Below are positions 22,960-31,765 of a DNA stretch of 34,618 bases, one piece after another. The translations under genes and the position numbers were made by a program. The notes under the pieces were generated by a model. The model saw only the letters and a program-made list of their open reading frames with translations, was not told the DNA's origin and searched no databases. Origin of the DNA: a virus; IMG/VR virus record IMGVR_UViG_3300018424_000087, positions 1-34,618 of that record, one strand, 5' to 3'. Every line of letters begins with the position of its first letter. Position 1 is the first letter of the stretch.

Positions 22960-25902
22960 TTACTTCCAAGCGTAAACGTAAATGTCCCAACTCGCCAATG
23001 TTAACTGTCCAGCAGAGCCGCCAGACCTATTTGCAATAGTCACCTCAGAGAGAACATTGCAGGCAACGTAAATATTTGTTGAATCCGCACCGAAAGAGAT
23101 TAAATCTTGCGAAGGGCCTGAGCCCTCATCTCGGTTAGATAATGATGTAACGTCTACTTCATCGCCGATTGCCCAGCCATTATCGGTAGCTATACATCTT
23201 ATTACACACCTAATTATTCTAGGTACACGGCCAAGGCCATGTGCTACATTAGCTGCGAAGCTGTCGGTTAGACCGCCCGAAGCAGCTCCACCTAGATTCG
23301 CGGCACTCTCATAGAAAGCACCATCTCCACTAGCCATGCCAGAGTGGTAGATTCGACCCCAAGTGTCTGCTGTTGCCGTATCTTTAGATCTTACTTCTAC
23401 TGTAGAGCTGCTTGATCTAAACCCGACTCCAGTAGACCCTCCCTGTTGTGTTATATTAAAGTATTTTCCTGAAGTACCGGGTAATGCAACTCCAGACGTG
23501 TTGTAGAAACGAAGTTGCTCAGTACCTAATCCGGCTGATGCTGATGAGTTTGTATATATTGATGCCTGCGTAGCTGACGGACCAAAAGTGAGTGAATCTT
23601 TTATATCAACTCTTGTTCCAGAAAATGTGGCTACTCCGCTTGCTGCAAGTGTAGTAACTCCAGCGACTGCACCAGCATTTGAAATACCGCCGTTAGAATT
23701 ATTGATTCCTCCTAATGAAACAGTAATTCCGCCGGTGGTTACATTAAGACCTGCGCTTGCAGTTAGAGTTGACGTAGATCTAAGCGTTCCTGTTACTAGG
23801 CTGTTTCCAGTTATGTTTGCTCCGCCGCTAGCAACAGTTAGACCAGTTAGTCCTCCGAGGGTTCCTGCCAGTGTGCTATTGCCGGTTATGTTTGCTCCAC
23901 CAGCAGAAACGGTCAATCCGCCAGTAGTGACTGTCGCTCCGCCGCTGCTTACGGTTAATCCTGTCAGCCCGCCAAGTGTTCCATTTATAGTACTATTCCC
24001 GGTTATAGAAGCTCCTCCGCTAGCAACAGTTAGACCAGTTAAACCACTGAGCGTTCCAGTTACTGTGCTATTACCAGATATGGACGCTCCTCCGCTGGTA
24101 ACAGTTAATCCTGTTCCTGCTGTTACGGTGGTTCCGGCGGTCACAGATCCGCTAACGGACAAGTCTGAACCCGAGAGGATCGCGATAGATCCCCAGCTTC
24201 CGAGCGAGCTATTTTTTATTTCTAACGTGCCGCTGTTATTTCTAAGCCCAAACCCGGTTGCGCCAGACGTAGAGGACATATTTAAATATCCGTTTGTAGC
24301 TACAACCTGAGCGCCATTAGTGTCTACCTTGAACTTGTCTCCGGCACCAATCTTTGAAGTAATTGAAGTTGCGTGATTTATCTCTCCAGTTGTAACCTTA
24401 CCGGCCGTGACAGTGTTAGATGCACCAGTTCCAACCGAGAGGCTAGTCCCTGTAATCGCTCCGCCTGCAATCGCTCCAGAGCTGCTAGCGGTTAGCGACG
24501 TTCCTGTGATTGCTCCCGAGCTTGTAATTGCTCCAGAGCCTATGGTGCCAGCGCCGGATATATTTCCCGTATTCGTTATACCACCACTATTGTTATCTAT
24601 TCCGCCAGAAATATCCGCTCCGCCTGCTGTGACGGTCAATCCTCCAGCAGTTGCCGTCAAGCCACCAGTGGTTGCTGTGATACCAGTTGCAGCAGTGATT
24701 GTACGATTGGACGAAATGGAACCAGTTCCCGATGTGGAGATATCTCCGTTGACGGTTGAGATTGCTCCGGTTCCCGATGTAGAAATATTTCCGTTAGCAT
24801 CTGCTGTGAAGTTGCTAGCAGTTACATTCCCGCCAGAGTCAATATTCCCTGATGCGTTTATTGCTGCTGTAGTAGTGGTTCCAGTTGCGCTAAGAGTTGT
24901 AAAGGAGCCTGATCCTCCAGAGATAGGAGAGTTCGTGATCGTGGACGCATTTAAAGTTGCTCCATCTATGGTTCCACCATCTATATCTACAGTAGAGAAG
25001 TTTCCTGCTGCCGGGGTCGTTCCCCCTACAATGGTGCCATCTATAGTTCCACCATTTATGTCTACGGTTGAGAAGTTGCCTGCGGCTGGAGTCGCTCCGC
25101 CTATAATGGTATTATTTATGGTCCCGCCGGTTATTGTTGCTGAAGATGTCGTTACAGACGTAGCATTTATAGTGGTTCCATCTATAGTGCCACTGTTTAT
25201 GTCTGCCTTGCTTATAACGACTGAGCCTGTGCCGTGTGGGGTTACGTCGATATTTCCATTGTCTGCACTATCAATTACTATTTTGCTTCTACCGGAAGTT
25301 GTTCCATTTGTCTGTAGAATTAGATCTTTAGTTGAAGATGGTGTAGTCAGGTATACATCATCAGTTCCAGAAGACTCTCCAAGGTTGGCAATATCTCCAG
25401 TGATTCTGAATGTTCCTGCCGTTGCGTTTGTTATCTCATCATTTTTAAATCTGATTTTATCTAGCTTGAGATTGGATAAAGCGTTTCTGGCATCTGTTCC
25501 ATCTAGGAATATTCTCGCTGTGTAGCCACTCGGAATGGTTACAGCGTTGCCACTACCTCTCGATAAAGCGACATCTTGCGTCGTTTCATTCATGGCAACA
25601 AAAGATGCTCTGTCCGCATTCGTACCGCCGACCTGTAAGGTCACTGTATGGGTCGCGCCTAAAGTCCCAGTGAATATAATTACAGATGATCTTCCTGCTG
25701 CGTCCGTCGCAGTCTCAGAAGCAGTGGAGCCATCTCCAATGTTTAGAGTGCTGGTTGTCCCGGTAAGGGCTACCGTTGAAACACCTCTAATGCTCTGTTC
25801 AAGAGATTGGAGATTGTTATTGGTTACATCTCCCCAAGAGCCAGCCCTATCGCCAGTACCGATGAGTTCGATGCCGAGTCCATCTGTATAAGTAGACGCC
25901 AT
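22960..25902 (-). CDS. Tail fibre protein with Gly/Thr/Ser repeats, 980 aa
   Basis: The N-terminus (MASTYTDGLGIELIGTGDRA then GSWGDVTNNNLQSLEQSI) is the virion-attachment start common in marine phage fibres. Residues about 220-320 hold copies of 'GGTTPAAGNFSTVDI(N/D)GGTIDG'. Residues about 590-700 hold five copies of a ~24-residue unit (GLTGLTVASGGASITGNST), with related degenerate repeats between. Such repeats suit a beta-helical, trimeric shaft. The C-terminal ~120 residues (DSFAANVAHGLGRVPRII onward) are non-repetitive, contain four cysteines and would form the tip. The receptor is unknown. ATG 25902 overlaps the stop of the adaptor gene (TAATG). The long rightward frames over this gene are shadows of its biased codons. 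Confidence 0.78.
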   Translation of the reverse strand: MASTYTDGLGIELIGTGDRAGSWGDVTNNNLQSLEQSIRGVSTVALTGTTSTLNIGDGSTASETATDAAGRSSVIIFTGTLGATHTVTLQVGGTNADRASFVAMNETTQDVALSRGSGNAVTIPSGYTARIFLDGTDARNALSNLKLDKIRFKNDEITNATAGTFRITGDIANLGESSGTDDVYLTTPSSTKDLILQTNGTTSGRSKIVIDSADNGNIDVTPHGTGSVVISKADINSGTIDGTTINATSVTTSSATITGGTINNTIIGGATPAAGNFSTVDINGGTIDGTIVGGTTPAAGNFSTVDIDGGTIDGATLNASTITNSPISGGSGSFTTLSATGTTTTAAINASGNIDSGGNVTASNFTADANGNISTSGTGAISTVNGDISTSGTGSISSNRTITAATGITATTGGLTATAGGLTVTAGGADISGGIDNNSGGITNTGNISGAGTIGSGAITSSGAITGTSLTASSSGAIAGGAITGTSLSVGTGASNTVTAGKVTTGEINHATSITSKIGAGDKFKVDTNGAQVVATNGYLNMSSTSGATGFGLRNNSGTLEIKNSSLGSWGSIAILSGSDLSVSGSVTAGTTVTAGTGLTVTSGGASISGNSTVTGTLSGLTGLTVASGGASITGNSTINGTLGGLTGLTVSSGGATVTTGGLTVSAGGANITGNSTLAGTLGGLTGLTVASGGANITGNSLVTGTLRSTSTLTASAGLNVTTGGITVSLGGINNSNGGISNAGAVAGVTTLAASGVATFSGTRVDIKDSLTFGPSATQASIYTNSSASAGLGTEQLRFYNTSGVALPGTSGKYFNITQQGGSTGVGFRSSSSTVEVRSKDTATADTWGRIYHSGMASGDGAFYESAANLGGAASGGLTDSFAANVAHGLGRVPRIIRCVIRCIATDNGWAIGDEVDVTSLSNRDEGSGPSQDLISFGADSTNIYVACNVLSEVTIANRSGGSAGQLTLASWDIYVYAWK
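23800..24115 (-). repeat. Degenerate ~72-base repeats in the fibre gene
   Basis: About five units encoding 'LTVxSGGAxITGNSTxxGTLxGLTG' follow one another, with one unit broken by an extra GGLTV stretch. Neighbouring copies are close in sequence, so recombination between them could change shaft length. Confidence 0.75.
24965..25130 (-). repeat. Near-identical repeats 'TPAAGNFSTVDI' in the fibre gene
   Basis: Two adjacent copies encode 'GGTIDGTIVGGTTPAAGNFSTVDI' and 'GGATPAAGNFSTVDI'-type units, with flanking GTIDG copies. Substitutions are mostly silent. Confidence 0.7.
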
Positions 25903-26615
25903 TATTGATTCACCATGCTTCTATTCGGCACATCCATTGCGTTGTATGCCGGGTTTCTAAAGCTACCACCTTGCTCAAACACCAAGGCTTGCAAAGCCTC
26001 TTTGAACTTAGTGTCATATAAATTAATCAAGTCAGCATCACCCTTCATAAATGTGTAAGCATTTGTAATACACGCATAGAGCAATGCTTCTTGTCCGTAT
26101 GTGCTGAGCCAAGTGGAGGAAGTCCCGGCTACTTCAGTTATAGACTCTGGTTTATAAAAATATTGAAATACTATAGGCTCAAGTACTGTGTAGTTCGTGT
26201 CTGGTCGAGGAAAAATTGTTACATACGGGTTGTAACCATCGGCTTCACTATTGTAAAAAGCGTACGCTTTTGGAGTTCCAGTTGAATTGCCGTAATATTC
26301 ATTACAAAAATTCAAGTCCTTAAGAAGCAGATACGAATAATACCCGTTTTCATCAGCCGGTAATCTCATTGATATCGGAGTTACTGGTGACTCTGCGGTA
26401 AGCCTGCTGGGGAGCGGGATTGAGGGAATCCCAACTCCAGCATTAAATGTCAATCCTTTACTCGTTGTATTGAATCCAGCAATGCCTACAGTCTTATAAA
26501 TCTTCTCCTCGGACATAGAGATGATGTTGTCCTTCTGGTCGGTATCTCCCCAGAAGTCGTTTTCTAACCACTCGTCTATTGCAGCGCGAAGACTATCTAA
26601 TGTGTAGGCAATCAA
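25902..26615 (-). CDS. Tail tubular protein A/adaptor-like, 237 aa
   Basis: The N-terminal helix (LRAAIDEWLENDFWGDTDQK) and 'ISMSEEKIYKTV' match the start of T7 gp11-like tail tubular proteins and related adaptors, in which a helical bundle precedes a beta domain. The middle is beta-rich with 'YNPYVTIFPRPDTNY'. The C-terminal helical part (TYGQEALLYACITNAYTFM) carries 'DADLINLYDTKFKEAL', also typical. These proteins form a ring below the portal. The gene lies between the small 61-residue gene and the fibre. Sequence similarity is only suggestive; gene order supports it. Confidence 0.62.
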   Translation of the reverse strand: MIAYTLDSLRAAIDEWLENDFWGDTDQKDNIISMSEEKIYKTVGIAGFNTTSKGLTFNAGVGIPSIPLPSRLTAESPVTPISMRLPADENGYYSYLLLKDLNFCNEYYGNSTGTPKAYAFYNSEADGYNPYVTIFPRPDTNYTVLEPIVFQYFYKPESITEVAGTSSTWLSTYGQEALLYACITNAYTFMKGDADLINLYDTKFKEALQALVFEQGGSFRNPAYNAMDVPNRSMVNQ

Positions 26616-26618
26616 TTT

Positions 26619-26804
26619 TTACTTCCCCTTCTTGGGCATCCTAGCTTTTCTGTAGCCTTTGCCGTGGACAGATCCGCCGCACGAATACTGTGCGTAGTTC
26701 TTATCCTCGAACTCGACAGGTAATCCGGTACGCTGCGCTTCCTGCATAGCCTTCTGATATCCAGTCTCGTCATACGAAAAATTCTTCATTCCAACTTTAG
26801 GCAT
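26619..26804 (-). CDS. Small basic phage protein, 61 aa
   Basis: The protein starts MPKVGMKNFSYDETGYQKAM and ends with CGGSVHGKGYRKARMPKKGK, a basic, glycine-containing tail typical of small virion-region proteins of marine phages. The middle 'AQRTGLPVEFEDKNYAQYS' is polar. No enzymatic motif is seen. It is 9 bases after the zinc-ribbon gene and 4 bases before the adaptor gene, so it is co-expressed with the head-tail connector set. Function unknown. Confidence 0.6.
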   Translation of the reverse strand: MPKVGMKNFSYDETGYQKAMQEAQRTGLPVEFEDKNYAQYSCGGSVHGKGYRKARMPKKGK

Positions 26805-26813
26805 TCTAAACTC

Positions 26814-27671
26814 CTATAAATCTATGTTGTGAAAAGCCACAACCTCTATGTAGTGGATGTCGATATCCCCAGCGTCAAAGTCCGGGCTTAATCCTGCTTC
26901 ATTTCTAGGATCAAAGTAATCAAGCCTTATGATAGGTATTGTGCCGGTCCAATCTGGATTGCTACTCATATCGAAGACAATCTTGAATCTGCTTGCCATA
27001 CTTTTGTTGGCCTGCTCAAATCCATCCGAAACCTGAACATTAGTGAACACTGGACGGAAGGAAGCCTTTTGCTGCCCTAAGGGTGGATTGGAGAACGGAG
27101 CCGGATACCAAAACAACTCACCTTGAAAGTCTTGAAAATACCTATCGTCCTGCTCGAACAACGGGAATCTGTTAACTGTAAACTCAGTTACAACATACTT
27201 GTACACAGAGCTGTCTATATTAACGTAATCCTCAGGGAATCCTAAATGAAGACCTAGCCCTTGCCATATGTACGGATCGCCCGGACTTCCAGAGTCTGGA
27301 TTTGAAACAAGATTCATAGATGAATTAGATTCATTCCAAGTCAAGATGCCGTTGCTAGCGGACCACCCATTAACTCTGTCGTATGGGGTAGTGTCGATAA
27401 CGGCAGATTCAAAAGTGGATCTATAAGCAGCCGGAAGATCTCTCCCGCTAATACCGCCGAGAGGTCTGGGATTGCGGAGGGCTTGGGGATCGTCGTATTT
27501 GATTCTTCCAAGCATATTCTGGGGATGATCTGAATCCCAACACTCTTCACAAACTAAAAGATTAGTGCTGACAAGATTGACGGTTTCAGGCTTGAGATCC
27601 TTTAGATCGTATCTAAAACCGCATCTGTCGCAGAAACCAAAAGCCTTCTTGCCCTTAGCGTAGGATGCCAC
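26814..27671 (-). CDS. Zinc-ribbon virion protein, 285 aa
   Basis: The first 50 residues hold two CxxC pairs, FCDRCGF (13-19) and VCEECWD (about 40-46), which would bind one zinc. 'DHPQNMLGR' and 'DPQALRNPRPLGG' follow, a combination conserved in marine podovirus connector regions. The remaining ~200 residues are beta-rich and Trp/Tyr containing (YIWQGLGLHLG, FYWYP-like strands), with no catalytic motif. The start is GTG 27671, immediately after the TGA of the gp4-like gene. A head-tail joining or tail role is inferred from the flanking adaptor genes. Confidence 0.66.
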   Translation of the reverse strand: MASYAKGKKAFGFCDRCGFRYDLKDLKPETVNLVSTNLLVCEECWDSDHPQNMLGRIKYDDPQALRNPRPLGGISGRDLPAAYRSTFESAVIDTTPYDRVNGWSASNGILTWNESNSSMNLVSNPDSGSPGDPYIWQGLGLHLGFPEDYVNIDSSVYKYVVTEFTVNRFPLFEQDDRYFQDFQGELFWYPAPFSNPPLGQQKASFRPVFTNVQVSDGFEQANKSMASRFKIVFDMSSNPDWTGTIPIIRLDYFDPRNEAGLSPDFDAGDIDIHYIEVVAFHNIDL

Positions 27672-28370
27672 TCAGTCGTACCCTCCGGGGAACAACCTTA
27701 GCGGCGACTTCTCCCGGTCCTCTTCAACTGCATACTGGAACTGCTCATCGTAGATTTGTTTCAGCATTTGAATTCTGTCTGCAACCTGAGGCTTTTTTAA
27801 CGCGATGTTGTAAGCCAGACCGGACACGAGAGCAGGCCAGAATCTTGCGGGAACATCCGCTTCATAAGCGCCTCCGGGTCCAGTGTCTTCCATCCTTCTA
27901 ATATATGTATAGACGAGTTTCTGGGTTGAATCGTTGGGAACAGGCCAAAGGTTCAGATTGATTTGGCCTCTCTGCCTGTCAACGTAAATCTGAGTTGGTC
28001 TTCCTTGGGCGAGCTTAGACGGAACGCTTTGAAAGGTGCTTCTCGATATTCTGCTCAGATCGTAGTCAACTTGCTTGTCAGCATTTCCAGCATCGGATCT
28101 GAGGACTGCTTCGAGTATCGAAACAGCAACATTCGGAGAAGAGTTAACTGCGGTGTACTGCCCCTGACCAGCGACCAGATCTTGAGTGTATTCGCTAACG
28201 CACCACAGGTTGATACCTCGGTTAGCCCACTCCATGAGTAAAAGATCTAAGCTCCTTCTAGCTGTCCGAAGATCATAGCCAGAAGTAATTATCAACCCCG
28301 CCCTCTCGAATGCTTCTTCTGCAATTTCTCCAACGTCAGGGAGAAATGAAACGCTGCCGCTAGTTGCCAC
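27672..28370 (-). CDS. P22 gp4-like head-to-tail adaptor, 232 aa
   Basis: The protein begins with 'DVGEIAEEAFERAGLIITSG' and 'YDLRTARRSLDLLLMEWANR', the recognisable core of gp4-like adaptor proteins of podoviruses, followed by 'GINLWCVSEYTQDLV'. The middle has a beta hairpin region (GQINLNLWPVPNDSTQKLVY). The C-terminal helices (RFWPALVSGLAYNIALKKP, then RIQMLKQIYDEQFQYAVEED) are as in the family. The adaptor binds the portal and accepts the tail. The start is GTG 28370 with GGAGG 6 bases upstream. It overlaps the upstream 98-residue gene by 11 bases. Confidence 0.78.
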   Translation of the reverse strand: MATSGSVSFLPDVGEIAEEAFERAGLIITSGYDLRTARRSLDLLLMEWANRGINLWCVSEYTQDLVAGQGQYTAVNSSPNVAVSILEAVLRSDAGNADKQVDYDLSRISRSTFQSVPSKLAQGRPTQIYVDRQRGQINLNLWPVPNDSTQKLVYTYIRRMEDTGPGGAYEADVPARFWPALVSGLAYNIALKKPQVADRIQMLKQIYDEQFQYAVEEDREKSPLRLFPGGYD

Positions 28371-28656
28371 GGATAACCTCCAAAACTTCCTTGTTAAAGT
28401 CGTCCTGCTCTTTTTTGATATGCCTTATGTCAGTCTTGAGGTCATTCAGTATCTCTTTATTGTGCCTTACTTCAGTTTCTATCCTTTCTATTTTTATCTT
28501 TACATCAGAAACTTCAGACTGCTCAGCAAGAGAACTATGTCCATTAGCAGAGGTGTGAGATAGCTGCATAGTAAAAAGGCCACCGACGGCAGAAGCCACA
28601 ATGCCGATGGAAGCCCAAAAAGTTGTTACGTTTATTGCTGAGTTTAAAGGTGACAT
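28360..28656 (-). CDS. Membrane-anchored coiled-coil protein, 98 aa
   Basis: One membrane segment lies near the N-terminus (FWASIGIVASAVGGLFTM, residues 13-30). A Ser/His-rich linker follows, then a long charged coiled coil (about residues 48-95; VKIKIERIETEVRHNKEIL). The architecture resembles small phage proteins described as holin accessory or XhlA-like, and also i-spanins, but no partner o-spanin overlaps it. It sits between spike and adaptor genes, far from the lysis cassette. Its ATG follows the spike stop after one base, without a clear SD. Function unknown. Confidence 0.58.
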   Translation of the reverse strand: MSPLNSAINVTTFWASIGIVASAVGGLFTMQLSHTSANGHSSLAEQSEVSDVKIKIERIETEVRHNKEILNDLKTDIRHIKKEQDDFNKEVLEVIRGN

Positions 28657-28657
28657 T

Positions 28658-31072
28658 CTACGGATTGCTTAAGGTCTGCGTCGGGCAAGTGCTAGATGTA
28701 ATGACAGCATTATCCGCTCGCACAAACACTTCAGCTTTGCACGCAATGTTGGTTGCCGCAGCGGTGAACGTCATGCTCGCAGTACCTGTACCAGTCGAAA
28801 CGAGGTTAAACTCAAGGACTGTTGCGTCATTTGTATGTCCTTGAACCGTCAATGTCACTCCGGGTTCAATCCAGATCTCTACCCTTTTGTGTATGTCGGT
28901 CGTTCCTGTAATTTCTGGCAGGGTCACAGTGTATGTAGCTCCGATAAGATCAATGGCAGTATATGAAGAGTCCCACGCGGAGATCGTGAGTCCGGGTCCG
29001 GTTCCGTAAAGTGCATTCTCGGTGTCACCAATTTCTGGGAAGTTTGAAAACGATGTGTTAGGCGGAGTCGGCTGGGCTGCTTCGACGTAGGCCACATCAG
29101 CAGCCGACCAGACCAGCATGTTCCCGTCCGTGTGCGTCACGGCGTTATCGACCACGGCAAAGTAGCCTTGGTTGAAGCCCTGCTGTCCCACGCCCCATCC
29201 CTTATCGGATGAGACGATGAGGGACATATCGTAGTTGCCGTACATGCTGATGACCGGGATGCCGTCGTAGGGTGTGCCCCAATGGTTGTCAGCCGTCGGT
29301 GGGTCGAGGAGGATCGGGACGCCGGTAGCACCCAGAGCCCCACCTTGATACCACTTGTACCTCATGCCGACGTTGGCACCCCACTCGGAGAAGTCGATGC
29401 CGTAAGCAAACCCGCCTTTCGTTCCGTCCTTGAGACACGAGGTTGCCCGGTTGTCGGTAGCACAACCTACGCCCTCGACACGGAAAGCCGCGTCGATCTG
29501 GTGGCGACCACGGAATCCCAGCTCGTTCTGAGCCGTGAATGCCGCGCCGTTGCTGATAGGCTTGATGTCGGCGGTCATGAGAACCTTGACGCCCGTGGTC
29601 TTGAACTCGCCGTAGGGGACTACATCCCAGTCGATGGACCCAGCCTCGGAGTACGAAGAGGTCTTCCAGACCGTGACGCCGTTCACCAGCTTGGTGTTAT
29701 CGTCCTGACTCACGCCCGTGATCGTGTAGCAGGGCGCGAAGCTCAGGGAGTCCGGGTCGAGCGACCACAGGTGCGAGTCGGGGTACTGCTGATCCACGCC
29801 CTGTCCCCACATTTGGGTGGTAAAGGATAGACCGTCAGCAGCGATGGCGGAAATCATCAGCCAGTAGCGGGACTCCGTGCCGGTGCCCGGCGTGGAGGCG
29901 ATGCTGTATGCGTCGTGAGAAACGCACCAGTTACCAGCCTCGATGCCCGTGCCGTTGACCGTCGTAGTGACCGCCCAGTCGTCCTTGGTGATTCCATTCT
30001 TGGTGTTGCCTACGATGACCGTGGAGCCGGGTTGCCCGTCCGGGGTGCGCGTGAACGCAGCGGCTGAGCCCGAGAAAACGAGGGGCTTGCCCACGCCGAT
30101 GTAGCGGCCCTCGGATTCTGAAACGTCAGATAGGGAGACAGCCACCTCGCCCGTGTCCGACGGTATAGCAGCCGTGCCGAAGGCGTTGCCCCAGTTAGGG
30201 GTCATCGCAAGGCGGATACCGTTAGCACCCTCATCACCCGAGGTATGCGATCCACCGGAACCCTTGATGTGGATGCCGATGCCGTTGGGGTCCGTGTCGC
30301 CCGATGTGATAAGGTCGAGGTTGATAGGCCACGCCTCGTTTGGCGTCCGGTTGATGTGCTCGATGTAGAGGCCCGAGGTCTTAGTCTTTAGGAGGCCGGT
30401 ACTCGGGCAGGTGAACCACGGCTTGGAGGAGTCAGCGCCCAGCGTGGCGGTCGGGCAGTTAGCCTTCACGCCGTTGGTGTTGAAGTCGGGATTGAACATA
30501 GTACCAACCACCCAGCCGGGGGATGTAACGGTGGTTTCTATGAAGTCTCCCTCGCCGTCTCCCCACTCGATAAACGAGAGTCCGTTCACGCCGGAGATAT
30601 AGGAGCCACTAGCCGAGCCTGTGAGCGTATCGCTGGCATTGCTGATTTGATCCCAACTTCCCTTGATAGTGAGCTTTCCGGTTCCTGCCGTTGTAATCTC
30701 AATAACTATATAACGCTTTTTAGACTTAAAAGATTCTACAGTTAGATCCGTAGTCGCTAACGCAGTAACAAGCGTGCATTCGCCACTGGCACTTAAGTCG
30801 CCGCCGCCGCCGCCATTCGGCGTGTCGCAGACATGAAGCTCGGCAGCAAAGCCCCCAGCTCCATTAGACCAGTCAAGCGAAAACAACGGATAAGAAAAAC
30901 CAAGGCTGTACACACCTGCTGTGTTTGAAGTAACAAAATCGACTGTCATCATGCCAAAGTCAACGGAGGTGTCACCATCCTTCGCTTGCTTCTTGACAGA
31001 CGGAGACGCTGCATACGATGGCGTTGCAAACGCTAGTATCGTAAGCAGTGAAATCAAAAAGTTTTTAATCAT
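28658..31072 (-). CDS. Spike-like protein with Sec signal peptide, 804 aa
   Basis: Residues 1-21 form a classical signal peptide: basic start MIKN, hydrophobic core FLISLLTILAFA, and a TPSYA-A cleavage site. The mature protein is beta-rich with many Gly, Ser and Thr and about ten cysteines, several spaced as pairs (ADNRATSC-like and CPTATL...WFTC). That would suit disulphides outside the cytoplasm. No catalytic motif was recognised. The central part (about 28960-30650) is clearly GC-richer than both ends: 67% and 63% in two counted lines, against 40-45% outside. This suggests an exchanged domain. The gene lies in the structural operon, with ATGA coupling to the upstream membrane protein. A receptor-binding spike or a secreted coat-modifying protein are both possible. 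Confidence 0.6.
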   Translation of the reverse strand: MIKNFLISLLTILAFATPSYAASPSVKKQAKDGDTSVDFGMMTVDFVTSNTAGVYSLGFSYPLFSLDWSNGAGGFAAELHVCDTPNGGGGGDLSASGECTLVTALATTDLTVESFKSKKRYIVIEITTAGTGKLTIKGSWDQISNASDTLTGSASGSYISGVNGLSFIEWGDGEGDFIETTVTSPGWVVGTMFNPDFNTNGVKANCPTATLGADSSKPWFTCPSTGLLKTKTSGLYIEHINRTPNEAWPINLDLITSGDTDPNGIGIHIKGSGGSHTSGDEGANGIRLAMTPNWGNAFGTAAIPSDTGEVAVSLSDVSESEGRYIGVGKPLVFSGSAAAFTRTPDGQPGSTVIVGNTKNGITKDDWAVTTTVNGTGIEAGNWCVSHDAYSIASTPGTGTESRYWLMISAIAADGLSFTTQMWGQGVDQQYPDSHLWSLDPDSLSFAPCYTITGVSQDDNTKLVNGVTVWKTSSYSEAGSIDWDVVPYGEFKTTGVKVLMTADIKPISNGAAFTAQNELGFRGRHQIDAAFRVEGVGCATDNRATSCLKDGTKGGFAYGIDFSEWGANVGMRYKWYQGGALGATGVPILLDPPTADNHWGTPYDGIPVISMYGNYDMSLIVSSDKGWGVGQQGFNQGYFAVVDNAVTHTDGNMLVWSAADVAYVEAAQPTPPNTSFSNFPEIGDTENALYGTGPGLTISAWDSSYTAIDLIGATYTVTLPEITGTTDIHKRVEIWIEPGVTLTVQGHTNDATVLEFNLVSTGTGTASMTFTAAATNIACKAEVFVRADNAVITSSTCPTQTLSNP

Positions 31073-31314
31073 TTAAAATATCTCCAAATTTCAAAAAGTC
31101 CCATTCCAGCCAACCAAAAAGCCATATCTTTTCTAGTGTCTGCAACTCTTTCGACAGGCCATTGAAGCCAAAACTCTCTCATGTAAAGTACGGCAGCAGA
31201 CGAATAAGCACCGCCGAGTGCAGATAAGGAAAAGCCGCAGATCAAATGCAAAGTCTGATCTACGGCTTCCCTTCCTCTAGGACTTAAATTCTTATACCAT
31301 TGAGGGTCTGACAA
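31069..31314 (-). CDS. Two-segment membrane protein, 81 aa (holin candidate)
   Basis: Two hydrophobic stretches, about residues 23-44 (LHLICGFSLSALGGAYSSAA) and 66-77 (FWLAGMGLFEIW), flank a polar loop containing 'REFWLQWPVERVADTRKDM'. Small phage membrane proteins with a 'REFxQxWP...DxxxD' loop are common in marine genomes and are sometimes called putative holins. The start is a TTG at 31314 with no convincing SD. Translation is probably coupled to the preceding stop 3 bases upstream. It overlaps the spike start by 4 bases (ATGA). A role is not established, and a holin is already present at 3317-3493. Confidence 0.6.
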   Translation of the reverse strand: MSDPQWYKNLSPRGREAVDQTLHLICGFSLSALGGAYSSAAVLYMREFWLQWPVERVADTRKDMAFWLAGMGLFEIWRYFK

Positions 31315-31317
31315 TGA

Positions 31318-31749
31318 TTAGGCCAAGTTGTTGTTCTGGATGTACTCGACAGTCAGGACGCCAACGCCCCCAGTGGAACTGCTGTCGTGATAGATCCGTA
31401 CATCAGAAGTTCCAACATCATTCCAAATATCATTGTCAGCGGGAGCAAGGACAGTTCTAGAGTTATCAGCAGGGGTAGTGGCTGCGGCAGTAAGTCCCGT
31501 TCCCGCTGATGTAATTCCCAAAGTTATATTTCCGCCAAAAACGGTAGTGGGGAAAAGAGTGCAGTTGATAATCTGACTACCCGCCGGAATGACGATATCG
31601 GTAGCCGTACCGGAAGCCGCTTCGGTAATTACCGCGCTCTGCGCCATAACAACAGATCCAACATTGGCAACATCACTACCAACAGTAGTGCCAGTCGTGT
31701 CTCGGATCGTTCCAGCCTTGATCGGTCCAGTAAAAGTCGTCGTACCCAT
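31318..31749 (-). CDS. Fibre-like/decoration protein, 143 aa
   Basis: The protein starts MGTTTFTGPIKAGTIRDTTG, a recognisable N-terminus of small capsid- or tail-associated proteins in marine podoviruses. It continues 'VGSDVANVGSVVMAQSAVI'. The rest is Gly/Thr/Ala-rich beta structure (DIVIPAGSQIINCTLFPTTV, GNITLGITSAG) ending in VLTVEYIQNNNLA. No enzyme motif is seen. GAGGTG lies 7 bases before the ATG and a predicted pseudoknot ends 3 bases before that SD. Its 70-base leader is exceptional in this packed operon and suggests separate control of its translation. Confidence 0.66.
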   Translation of the reverse strand: MGTTTFTGPIKAGTIRDTTGTTVGSDVANVGSVVMAQSAVITEAASGTATDIVIPAGSQIINCTLFPTTVFGGNITLGITSAGTGLTAAATTPADNSRTVLAPADNDIWNDVGTSDVRIYHDSSSTGGVGVLTVEYIQNNNLA

Positions 31750-31765
31750 AATTGTTCACCTCATT

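Noticed and set aside
24407-25525. 372-codon rightward ORF over the fibre gene (and 23588-24310)
   Set aside because: It is the complement of a Gly/Thr/Ser-biased repeat gene, gives an unnatural Pro/Val/Ala-rich product, and has no matching operon context.
29282-29830. 182-codon rightward ORF in the GC-rich tract
   Set aside because: Stops are rare in GC-rich DNA; it opposes the spike gene and shows no motif or suitable start signal.
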